From Psychroflexus lacisalsi (GTDB taxonomy: Bacteria > Bacteroidota > Bacteroidia > Flavobacteriales > Flavobacteriaceae): a stretch of 64,000 nucleotides of DNA. Location of the stretch: contig NZ_JAIQYZ010000002.1 of NCBI RefSeq assembly GCF_020164495.1, forward strand, positions 1 to 64,000, given 5' to 3'. Of this stretch, positions 43,675 through 52,036 are shown piece by piece; position 1 is the first letter of the stretch, and every line of letters begins with the position of its first letter. Position numbers and translations under genes: made by a program. The notes under the pieces were generated by a model. That model had not been told where the DNA came from, made no database searches, and was given only the letters and a program-made list of their open reading frames with translations.

Positions 43675-46600
43675 TATGCTACTATTTTTTGTTCTTGTTT
43701 TTCTTTCGCTTCTAAAATTCGTTTGTAATCATGTGGAATGATCTTGACAAAATGAGATTTCATCTCTTCAAAATGATCTAAAACGTATTTTGCTTTCTTG
43801 CTTCTCGTCAATTGATAATGATTCTCAATCAAGACTCTAAGTTCTTTAAAATTCTCTTCAGAAGGAGTTTCAAGTCCTACCATTGCTTTGTTACAATTAT
43901 TTTCAAAAGTATTTTGATCATCGAGAATATAAGCGGTTCCACCACTCATACCTGCGGCAAAATTCTTACCTGTTTCTCCTAAAATTACAATTTTACCGCC
44001 TGTCATATATTCGCAGGCATGATCTCCAACACCTTCTACTACGGCTTCCACACCAGAATTTCTGACACCAAAACGCTCGCCAGCCATTCCGTTAATATAA
44101 GCTGTTCCTGAGGTTGCTCCATAAAAAGCAACATTTCCTATGATTATGTTTTCTTCTGAATCAAATGAAGAGGACTTTGGAGTGTAGATAATTAATTTTC
44201 CACCAGATAAACCTTTGCCAAAATAGTCATTGGATTCACCTTCAACTTCAAAAGTGACACCTTTCGCTAAGAAAGAGCCGAAACTCTGACCAGCAGATCC
44301 ATCAAATTTGAAATGTATAGTATCTTCTTTAAATCCCTCAGCTTTAAATTTCATACTGATTTCATTGGATAATATTGCACCAGTGGCTCGATCGATATTT
44401 CTAATTGAATATGAGTTTTTTACTGATTTACCACTTTCAAAAGCTGGTTTTGCATCTTCCAAAAGTTTCCAGTCTAAAACTTCGTCAATTTCATGATCCT
44501 GATCAATTTGCTTAAAGACACCCACTTGCTCGGCTATATGTTCTTGATATAAAATTGGACTCAAGTCCAGATCTTTCAATTTCCAGAATGGTACGTCTTT
44601 TCTTACTTTCATTACTTCTGAGTGACCTACCATGTCACTCACTGTCTTGAATCCAAGTTGAGACATGATTTCTCTCAAATCTTCCGCCAGGAATCTAAAG
44701 TAATTGACCACATGGTCTGGGTTTCCTGTGAAAAGTTTTCTCAGTTCAGGATTTTGTGTTGCAACACCTACCGGACAGGTATTGGTGTGACATTTTCTCA
44801 TCATGATGCAACCTTCCACAATCAAAGCTGCTGTGGAAATTCCCCATTCTTCAGCGCCGAGTAAAGTAGCGATTGCGAGGTCTCTACCAGTTCTTAACTG
44901 GCCATCCACCTGAACGGTGATTCTACTTCTTAAATTATTTTTCACCAGCGTTTGATGAGCTTCGGACAAACCAAGCTCCCAGGGCAAACCTGCATGACGT
45001 ATAGAACTTAAAGGAGATGCTCCAGTTCCTCCATCTGCTCCAGAAATCAGAACCACTTCAGCATTGGCTTTTGAAACTCCCGCAGCCACCGTACCCACAC
45101 CAGCTTGTGAAACCAATTTCACATTGATTCTGGCTTTGCGATTTGCATTTTTCAAATCGAATATAAGTTGGGCTAAATCCTCTATAGAATAAATATCGTG
45201 GTGTGGAGGTGGTGATATTAATCCAACACCAGGAGTTGAATGTCTCACTCTACCAATCCACTCATCAACTTTATGACCAGGCAGTTGACCACCTTCTCCA
45301 GGTTTTGCTCCCTGTGCCATTTTAATCTGAAGTTCATCAGCATTGGTGAGGTAGTAACTCGTCACCCCAAAACGACCTGAAGCTACCTGTTTGATTGCAG
45401 AACGCTCCCAATTCCCATTAGGTTTCACTTCAAATCTGGCTTCATCTTCTCCGCCTTCGCCACTATTACTTTTGGCACCAATCCTGTTCATGGCAATAGC
45501 TAAAGTGGAATGTGCTTCGTGCGAAATCGAACCAAATGACATGGCTCCAGTGGCGAAACGTTTCATAATATCTTCTGCCGGTTCTACTTCCGCAAGTGGT
45601 ATGGGTGTTCTTTTTTTGAACTCCAATAAACCTCTTAAGGTCAAAGAATCTTTTAATTGGTCATTGACCGTTTTCGCGAACTTTTTATACAAAGAAAAAT
45701 TATCCGTCTGTGAAGAATGCTGGAGCAAATGAATAGTTTCCGGATTGAAAAGGTGTTTTTCACCTCTCAACTTCCACTGATAAACTCCGCCAACTTCCAA
45801 ACTCTTTTTCACCTCATCATTTCCTGGAAAAGCTTTGTGATGTCTAACCAGAACTTCTTGAGCAAGCCCATCAAAGTCAATACCTTCTATCCTTGATATG
45901 GTGCCTTTAAAGCATTTTTCAATGACAGTAGTATGCAAGCCTAGAGCTTCAAAAATCTGAGCTCCTTGGTAAGATTGAACTGTGCTAATTCCCATTTTAG
46001 AAAGAATTTTCAGTAGTCCATACCCTATAGCCTCTTGATAATTTGCTTTAGCTTGATCTATACTTATATCTGCATCGAGTTTTCCATCAATTTGCTGATG
46101 TTCGATAGATTGTAGGGCTAAATAAGGATTGACAGCACTAGCTCCATAGCCTATTAACGTTGCAAAATGATGTGTTTCTCTAATATCTCCCGCTTGCACC
46201 AAAATTCCAGCTTTAGTTCTCAAATTCAGTTTGACCAGATGGTGATGAACTGCTCCTGTAGATAGCAAGGATGGGATTGGCGCATGGTTTTTATCAATAG
46301 CTTTATCAGATAAAATCAAAACCTTTTTACCAGATTTTACAGCATCTTCTGCTTTTTTACAAACCTCATCTATAGCCTTCTCTAAGCTTCCAGGTTTTCC
46401 ATCCGCCTCAAAAACACAATTAATAAAGCCGTAGTCAAAGCCTTTTTCTGCTAGATGCTTAAATTTTTCAATATCAGAATCCAATAAAACAGGTTGTGAA
46501 ATATGAATCTGTTTGGTATGTAATTCAGATTCGTCCAATATATTAAGACTTTCTCCAACTCTTGTGAATAGCGACATCACCATTCTCTCCCGAATAGGAT

Positions 46601-48185
46601 CTATTGGTGGATTACTAACTTGTGCAAACAATTGTTTGAAGTAGTTGGCAACATGTTGACTTTGTTTGCTCAATATAGCCAGCGGCGTGTCTGCACCCAT
46701 AGAACCAATAGGCTCTGTCGCTCTCACGGCCATATCGGCTAAAATCACTTTCAATTCCTCTGAAGTGTAGCCATATGCATTTTGAAGGTGAAGTAATTCT
46801 TCACTCGATAATTTCTTTTCATCAAATTCAGGTACTGACTGAAGCCTTAATTTGATACGTTGGTTTTTAATCCATTGCGAATACTGCTTATCCTTGACTA
46901 TTCTGTTTTTTATTTCATCATCGTAAATGACTTTATTCAAATCAAGATCTGCCATGATCATACGGCCAGGTTGTAAACGCCCTTTTTTAATTATTTCTGA
47001 AGAATCCACCGGAAGCGCTCCAGCTTCTGAAGAAATGATAAGACGGTTGGTTGATGTAATGCAATACCTTGATGGTCTCAAACCGTTTCTATCTAAAGTT
47101 GCCCCAACCCGCTTGCCGTCGGTAAAAATAAGCGCTGCCGGACCATCCCAGGGCTCCATTACCGAAGCATGGTATTTATAGAAAGCTTTTCGTTCGGGAT
47201 CTATAGATGTATTATCCTGCCAAGCTTCTGGAACAAGCATCATCATCGCGTGTTCCAAAGGTCTCCCATCCAGAACAAGCATTTCGACCATAGCATCTAA
47301 GTTAGCTGAATCTGAATGCTCTGGGTTGGTTACGGGAAGTAAACGCTGGAGATCTTCGTCGGAGAATACTTTGGATTTAAAATTTGCCTCCTTAGATTTC
47401 ATTTTAGTCACATTACCTTTAATCGTATTGATTTCGCCATTATGAGCTGTAAAATGAAATGGCTGAGCCAGTTTCCAATTTGGAAACGTATTTGTTGAAA
47501 ACCGTGAATGAATAATAGCAAAAGCAGATTTAAAGTTTGGATTTCTTAAATCTTCAAAGTATTCTCTCAGTTGATTGGTCTTAAGTTGGCCTTTATATAT
47601 AATGGTATTGATAGACATACTACATACATAGAACGCTTTGTTATTCCCTTGAATGTTTTTACCTATATAATGAGTTGTATAATTTCTAAACACGAAGAGT
47701 TTTCTTTCCAGTTCTTCATCAGATATTTTATCTTTTGGCTGAATCAAAACCTGCTCAATTAAAGGTTCCACAGGTTTTGCTCCGATACCTGGAACTTTAG
47801 AATCTACTGGAACCGTTCTGTAACCTAAAATGTCAAGATCGAGTTCCTCTGCATGTTTGGCTAAAATTTCTTTGCATTGATTGGCAACACTTCTAACTTT
47901 TGGAAAAAACAACATTCCGATTCCAACAGGTTTTTCGCCATCAATGTTAACATCAATTTCTATAGCGATTTCCTTTATAAAATTTTTATCAATTTGAATA
48001 AGAATTCCAGCACCATCTCCGGTATCCGGGTCTGCGCCAGTTCCTCCCCGATGTTCCATATTTTCAAGCATGGTAAGTGCATCAACTATAAGTTGATGTT
48101 CCCTTTTTCCATCAATATTTATGACAGACCCGATTCCACAGGCGTCATGTTCAAAACTACTATCATACATTGATTCTCTCTTCAT
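43674..48185 (-). CDS. gltB: Glutamate synthase large subunit
   Basis: A 1503-residue GOGAT alpha subunit that makes two glutamates from glutamine and 2-oxoglutarate. The N-terminal amidotransferase Cys lies in HDACGIG (about residue 16), after a short propeptide. The central domain follows, then the FMN/synthase domain with SGEGGEDEARF, KPGEGGQLPGHKV, GADGGTGASP and the Fe-S motif CIMMRKCHTNTCPVGVATQ, and the C-terminal beta-helix rich in Gly repeats. Full length with no break. Forms an operon with gltD; a near-perfect palindrome lies upstream. Confidence 0.96.
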   Translation of the reverse strand: MKRESMYDSSFEHDACGIGSVINIDGKREHQLIVDALTMLENMEHRGGTGADPDTGDGAGILIQIDKNFIKEIAIEIDVNIDGEKPVGIGMLFFPKVRSVANQCKEILAKHAEELDLDILGYRTVPVDSKVPGIGAKPVEPLIEQVLIQPKDKISDEELERKLFVFRNYTTHYIGKNIQGNNKAFYVCSMSINTIIYKGQLKTNQLREYFEDLRNPNFKSAFAIIHSRFSTNTFPNWKLAQPFHFTAHNGEINTIKGNVTKMKSKEANFKSKVFSDEDLQRLLPVTNPEHSDSANLDAMVEMLVLDGRPLEHAMMMLVPEAWQDNTSIDPERKAFYKYHASVMEPWDGPAALIFTDGKRVGATLDRNGLRPSRYCITSTNRLIISSEAGALPVDSSEIIKKGRLQPGRMIMADLDLNKVIYDDEIKNRIVKDKQYSQWIKNQRIKLRLQSVPEFDEKKLSSEELLHLQNAYGYTSEELKVILADMAVRATEPIGSMGADTPLAILSKQSQHVANYFKQLFAQVSNPPIDPIRERMVMSLFTRVGESLNILDESELHTKQIHISQPVLLDSDIEKFKHLAEKGFDYGFINCVFEADGKPGSLEKAIDEVCKKAEDAVKSGKKVLILSDKAIDKNHAPIPSLLSTGAVHHHLVKLNLRTKAGILVQAGDIRETHHFATLIGYGASAVNPYLALQSIEHQQIDGKLDADISIDQAKANYQEAIGYGLLKILSKMGISTVQSYQGAQIFEALGLHTTVIEKCFKGTISRIEGIDFDGLAQEVLVRHHKAFPGNDEVKKSLEVGGVYQWKLRGEKHLFNPETIHLLQHSSQTDNFSLYKKFAKTVNDQLKDSLTLRGLLEFKKRTPIPLAEVEPAEDIMKRFATGAMSFGSISHEAHSTLAIAMNRIGAKSNSGEGGEDEARFEVKPNGNWERSAIKQVASGRFGVTSYYLTNADELQIKMAQGAKPGEGGQLPGHKVDEWIGRVRHSTPGVGLISPPPHHDIYSIEDLAQLIFDLKNANRKARINVKLVSQAGVGTVAAGVSKANAEVVLISGADGGTGASPLSSIRHAGLPWELGLSEAHQTLVKNNLRSRITVQVDGQLRTGRDLAIATLLGAEEWGISTAALIVEGCIMMRKCHTNTCPVGVATQNPELRKLFTGNPDHVVNYFRFLAEDLREIMSQLGFKTVSDMVGHSEVMKVRKDVPFWKLKDLDLSPILYQEHIAEQVGVFKQIDQDHEIDEVLDWKLLEDAKPAFESGKSVKNSYSIRNIDRATGAILSNEISMKFKAEGFKEDTIHFKFDGSAGQSFGSFLAKGVTFEVEGESNDYFGKGLSGGKLIIYTPKSSSFDSEENIIIGNVAFYGATSGTAYINGMAGERFGVRNSGVEAVVEGVGDHACEYMTGGKIVILGETGKNFAAGMSGGTAYILDDQNTFENNCNKAMVGLETPSEENFKELRVLIENHYQLTRSKKAKYVLDHFEEMKSHFVKIIPHDYKRILEAKEKQEQKIVA

Positions 48186-48247
48186 AAAAAAAATTTCAAC
48201 TATTATTATAAGAATTAACTCTTAAATCTAGTTAATTATGAGGAAAA

Positions 48248-48267
48248 TAATCAGCTATAGCAGATTA
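48248..48267. promoter_or_regulatory. Near-perfect palindrome upstream of gltB
   Basis: TAATCAGCTA / TAGCAGATTA form 10-bp arms around a dyad with one mismatched pair. It lies 63 nt upstream of the gltB start and could be an operator for a nitrogen-responsive regulator. No matching -7 box was found between it and gltB. Confidence 0.4.
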
Positions 48268-48367
48268 ATTAAGCATTATTTTTGTTAAAATTGATTATAC
48301 GCTAAACTAAAACGATTTCGTAAGTGTTTGAAGTAGGATACGGAATGAAGGAAGATTAATCTTAAAG

Positions 48368-49069
48368 TTAATGACATTCCATAGATGAAGTTACTTGACT
48401 TTGGGCAGGTTTTGGAGAAACGTAAGGAATACCAAGCCCCATTCCTCTCAAGATAAAAAGAATACCAATAATGGCAATAGCAATAGGAATTAAGCGTTTA
48501 GGATTGAATTTTAAAACTGAGTTGAGCCAGTCTTTGGCATAAATTACAAGGCTCATCAGCGGGATTGTGCCCAAACCAAAGAACGCCATATACAATGAAC
48601 TTTCAACTAATCCTGTGATAGCTATGGATCCAAAAACCGCCATGTATACTAAGCCGCACGGCAGTAAACCATTCAGAAAACCTAAATAATAAAATGTATC
48701 GAGTTCCTTTTTCTTTAACGAAGAGCCAAGTTCGGACTTTAGTTTACCTACCCATTTATAAAGTGGTTTGGCGAGATTAAGCTTTCCTAAAATAGATTCA
48801 GAAAAAAGAAGAGAAGACAGCATGATGACTCCAATGATGATAGAGAGTTGCTGTTGAAATCCAAATAACGCAAAGCTTTCTCCGATAAGGCCAAATACTA
48901 GACCTATGAGCGCATACGTAGTAATTCTACCTAAATGGTATAAGGAAACTTGGAAGGCTTTTCGCCATGGATTTTGACGATCTACGGGCAGCATAAGAGC
49001 TATAGGCCCACACATGCCAACACAGTGAAAACTACCTAAAAGTCCTAAAATGAAAGCTGTCCACAACAT
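48368..49069 (-). CDS. TauE/SafE-family membrane protein of the cbb3 locus
   Basis: A 233-residue membrane protein with about six helices and the N-terminal motif GSFHCVGMCGPIALMLP, typical of the 'sulfite exporter TauE/SafE' group found at the end of Bacteroidota and proteobacterial cco operons. Neighbours suggest a role in oxidase maturation, possibly copper or haem handling (as for CcoH-locus partners), rather than sulfite export. It follows fixH with no gap. The C-terminal tail has a lone Cys-His (MECH). Confidence 0.8.
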   Translation of the reverse strand: MLWTAFILGLLGSFHCVGMCGPIALMLPVDRQNPWRKAFQVSLYHLGRITTYALIGLVFGLIGESFALFGFQQQLSIIIGVIMLSSLLFSESILGKLNLAKPLYKWVGKLKSELGSSLKKKELDTFYYLGFLNGLLPCGLVYMAVFGSIAITGLVESSLYMAFFGLGTIPLMSLVIYAKDWLNSVLKFNPKRLIPIAIAIIGILFILRGMGLGIPYVSPKPAQSQVTSSMECH

Positions 49070-49516
49070 TTAGATTTGGATTTTCTGTTGAATAAAGTAA
49101 TCTTCTCCTTTGTGATTGAACTTTAGATTAACTTCCCATTTCCCAGCCTCCATCAATGATCTTGGCAAAACATATTCACTGTTTTCCAATTGAAGCTGAA
49201 CTGTGAAATCCAATGCCTTATCTGAAGGTCTGTAGAGAAAAACTTCTCCTTCTATTTCAGAATAGTCAAAATCTGAAGGAAAAATAATCTGAAGCCCTTC
49301 TGATATCATTGCTATATTCACCTGATTTTCCAAATCTGCCGCATTCTGCGCAGAATCCAAATCCTCCTGAAAAGTCAATTCTTTCTGGTAATAAGACTCT
49401 ACTACAAGGTCGTATTCTAGTTCTTTATTTGATAACATTTGTACCACCATAAACATGATGAATCCTATGAAAAGTACAAATGCGATTACTATAGATGTTC
49501 CCCAATTTAATTTCAT
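49070..49516 (-). CDS. FixH family protein
   Basis: A 148-residue protein with one N-terminal membrane helix (about residues 7-27) and a periplasmic beta-rich domain, matching FixH/CcoH-like proteins: SYYQKELTFQEDLDSAQNA is the characteristic stretch after the helix. FixH is needed for cbb3 oxidase assembly, probably with the copper ATPase. It lies 6 nt after ccoG and abuts the SafE-like gene. Confidence 0.85.
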   Translation of the reverse strand: MKLNWGTSIVIAFVLFIGFIMFMVVQMLSNKELEYDLVVESYYQKELTFQEDLDSAQNAADLENQVNIAMISEGLQIIFPSDFDYSEIEGEVFLYRPSDKALDFTVQLQLENSEYVLPRSLMEAGKWEVNLKFNHKGEDYFIQQKIQI

Positions 49517-49522
49517 AATTTT

Positions 49523-50938
49523 TTATCTAAAAGTTCGTGGTCCCATGAAGTTGGTCGTTGCCCGGTCAATGATTCGGTCTTTGCTGTAAACTTCTATTTC
49601 AATTTTATTTTTAGAATCACTAAGCTGAGCTGGTTCTATTTCTATAAAGAAAGTTCCTTTGGCAATTCCGCCTTTATCTATGCTGAAATACTCTTTTTTG
49701 ACCATTTTTAATTCTCCGTCAAAAGAGTTGATTTTGAAATGAATACTATCCATTTCCACATTAGTTTTGTTCAATAATTTATAGGTAAAAACATTGGATA
49801 CTTTACCTTCCTTTGTCATTTCATAAAGTTGTCCAGGTAATCTCAAAACCTTTGCTTCAATATCGCTTCTGATAAGTAAAAGACCCATTAAAAAACCAAT
49901 AAGTATCGTCAGAACTGCTGAATAGCCTTTCAATCTCGGTGTAAATTCGAATTTTGCTTTTTTCTCAATATTCTCTTCACTAGCATAACGAATAAGTCCC
50001 TTAGGTAAATCCACGCTTTCCATGATCGAATCACAGGCATCAATACAGGCAGTGCAATTAACACATTCCAGCTGAGTCCCATTTCGAATATCTATCCCCG
50101 TAGGACAAACCTGGACACATTGCGCACATTCAATACAATCTCCAACGCCTTCTTCTGCCCTATTTTGATTTTTCTTAAATTTCTGACGGCCAAGCTCCCG
50201 CTCTCCTCGATTATGGTCATAAGCTACCACAATAGATTTCTTGTCCAGCATCGCTCCTTGAAGTCTCCCGTAAGGACAAGCTATGATACAGACTTGCTCT
50301 CTAAACCAGGCGAATACAAAGTAGAACACCGCCGTAAAAATGAGCAATGGAATAAATGTTCCTAAGTGACTGGTTGGTCCGTTGGTGATGTATTTCACTA
50401 ACTCATCACTACTGATCAAGTAAGCTAAAAACACATTGGCAATCAAAAAGGAGATGATGGCAAAAATAGTCCATTTACTTCCTTTTTTAAATATTTTCTC
50501 TTTGTTCCATGGTGCCTTATCTAAGCGTATTTGCTTGCCTCGATCCCCTTCAATGGCGTATTCTATTCGTCTGAATACCATTTCCATAAAAATGGTCTGT
50601 GGACAAATCCAGCCGCAAAAGATTCTACCAAAAGCCACTGTAAACAAAGCGATAAAAACAACTCCAATAATCATGGAAATCACAAAAAGATAAAAATCCT
50701 GTGGCCAAAACGGAAACCCAAAAATGTTGAATTTACGCTCTAATACATTAAAGAGTAAAAATTGATTCCCATTGATTTTAATAAAAGGAGCAGCTAACAA
50801 GAAAAGTAACAGAAAATAACTAACGTATTTTCTATACTTATAAAAAACACCATTAGGCTTTTTTGGATATACCCAAGCACGCTTTCCCTCCTGGTCTAAC
50901 GTTCCTATGCTGTTTCTAAATTCTTCTTTATTATCCAC
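49523..50938 (-). CDS. ccoG: Cytochrome c oxidase accessory protein CcoG
   Basis: A 471-residue membrane ferredoxin-like protein (CcoG/FixG/RdxA) implicated in copper reduction for cbb3 oxidase maturation. Several N-terminal helices are followed by two [4Fe-4S] clusters with CIECAQCVQVCPTGIDI and CVNCTACIDACDSIM, another helix and an Ig-like C-terminal periplasmic domain. CGWICPQTIF and ACPYGRLQG are family motifs. The start is GTG at 50938. It lies 17 nt after ccoP in the oxidase operon. Confidence 0.93.
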   Translation of the reverse strand: MDNKEEFRNSIGTLDQEGKRAWVYPKKPNGVFYKYRKYVSYFLLLFLLAAPFIKINGNQFLLFNVLERKFNIFGFPFWPQDFYLFVISMIIGVVFIALFTVAFGRIFCGWICPQTIFMEMVFRRIEYAIEGDRGKQIRLDKAPWNKEKIFKKGSKWTIFAIISFLIANVFLAYLISSDELVKYITNGPTSHLGTFIPLLIFTAVFYFVFAWFREQVCIIACPYGRLQGAMLDKKSIVVAYDHNRGERELGRQKFKKNQNRAEEGVGDCIECAQCVQVCPTGIDIRNGTQLECVNCTACIDACDSIMESVDLPKGLIRYASEENIEKKAKFEFTPRLKGYSAVLTILIGFLMGLLLIRSDIEAKVLRLPGQLYEMTKEGKVSNVFTYKLLNKTNVEMDSIHFKINSFDGELKMVKKEYFSIDKGGIAKGTFFIEIEPAQLSDSKNKIEIEVYSKDRIIDRATTNFMGPRTFR

Positions 50939-50955
50939 TTCGCTTTATTTTATAA

Positions 50956-51843
50956 TTATTCTACTCCTTCTACCCAAATCTCACCTTCAGGTTCTTTAGG
51001 TTCAGCTGGGACAGTCCCTTGCAATGAAAGCACATAACTCGCTACCTGCTGTAATTCTGAAGGTTTGAAGTCATTTTTCCATGACACCATGCCTTTACCA
51101 GGACGTCCGCCTTCAAATAAAGTTCTATATACATTCTTGATCCCACCCCCAAGAATCCAATGTTCATCTGTTAAGTTAGGGCCAATTCCTCCACCGGCAT
51201 CGGCTTTGTGACAAGCTACGCAGTTGTTGGTGTAGATTTGCTTACCAGCTTCTAGATCTGACGGATCTGCCATAAGCGTTACTGTTTCCAGAGTGACCAA
51301 ATCTTTGGCAGTTTCTTTATATCGAGCAATATCTATTTCAGCTTGTGCCAGCTCAGCTTTATATTCTTCAATTTGTGTGTAATCGTCAAACACATGGAAT
51401 CTTACTAAGTAAATGGCCGCAAAAACTATACTTGCATAGAAGCTATAGATCCACCATGGTGGTAATTTATTATCCAGCTCACGAATTCCGTCATAGTTAT
51501 GATCCAGTTCAATTTCACCTTCTTCTTCAATAGGTCTTGAACGTGTTAGAAGTTTTGGAAGATTTTCAAATTTTGCCTTCAATTGATCCACACGTTTATT
51601 TTCAAGAGCTAAGAATTTTTCTTGTTTCTCTTCTGAAAGTGATTTGAACAATGTAAATCTTAGTGCAGCTACAAAAACTTCAATGGCAATAGATACTAGA
51701 GCTATGACCCCCAAGAAAATTAAGGTTTTTGGATATGCTAAGACGGCAAGCTGTCCTGGTTCTGTTTCAAAAAGAAGTTCAACTCCTCCCCAAGCTATTG
51801 CTACCAGCGCTATGATTCTAAATATAGATGCTAGGTTCCTCAT
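50956..51843 (-). CDS. ccoP: cbb3 oxidase subunit III, mono-haem CcoP
   Basis: A 295-residue membrane-anchored c-type cytochrome. Two N-terminal helices are followed by a linker, the CcoP N-terminal motif RELDNKLPPWWIYSFYASIV (third helix, about 130-150) and one haem-binding CVACH at about residue 207. Proteobacterial CcoP carries two such motifs; here I see only one, as in many Bacteroidota. The protein passes electrons to the catalytic subunit. Its ATG overlaps the ccoQ stop (ATGA). Confidence 0.9.
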   Translation of the reverse strand: MRNLASIFRIIALVAIAWGGVELLFETEPGQLAVLAYPKTLIFLGVIALVSIAIEVFVAALRFTLFKSLSEEKQEKFLALENKRVDQLKAKFENLPKLLTRSRPIEEEGEIELDHNYDGIRELDNKLPPWWIYSFYASIVFAAIYLVRFHVFDDYTQIEEYKAELAQAEIDIARYKETAKDLVTLETVTLMADPSDLEAGKQIYTNNCVACHKADAGGGIGPNLTDEHWILGGGIKNVYRTLFEGGRPGKGMVSWKNDFKPSELQQVASYVLSLQGTVPAEPKEPEGEIWVEGVE

Positions 51844-52025
51844 AATTCATGTTCGTTTTTAGATTCCAATGGTATTTGACTTACTTCTTCCACATAGTCT
51901 TTCTTGGCGGTAAACACCCACCAGAAAAGCACAACAAAAAAGATGAAGAAAATAAGCAGGGAAATGATAGGATAGATCTCTATCCCTTGTATCGTTTCCA
52001 TATGTCCTTTTATAAATTTCAACAT
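51840..52025 (-). CDS. ccoQ: cbb3 oxidase subunit CcoQ
   Basis: A 61-residue single-helix protein (helix about residues 17-39, ending FWWVFTAKKDYVEE) with a charged C-terminus, the CcoQ/FixQ pattern. It stabilises the cbb3 complex in other bacteria. An in-frame ATG at residue 9 is an alternative start. It lies between the fused ccoNO gene (11-nt gap) and ccoP (4-nt overlap). Confidence 0.85.
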   Translation of the reverse strand: MLKFIKGHMETIQGIEIYPIISLLIFFIFFVVLFWWVFTAKKDYVEEVSQIPLESKNEHEL

Positions 52026-52036
52026 AGTTCAAGTAT

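Noticed and set aside
45391-45732. 113-codon rightward frame opposite gltB
   Set aside because: It is antisense to the synthase domain, has no promoter or domain and has unusual composition.
48277-48284. Rightward TATTTTTG box upstream of gltB
   Set aside because: All flanking genes on that side run leftward; no rightward gene follows and no -33 element is present.
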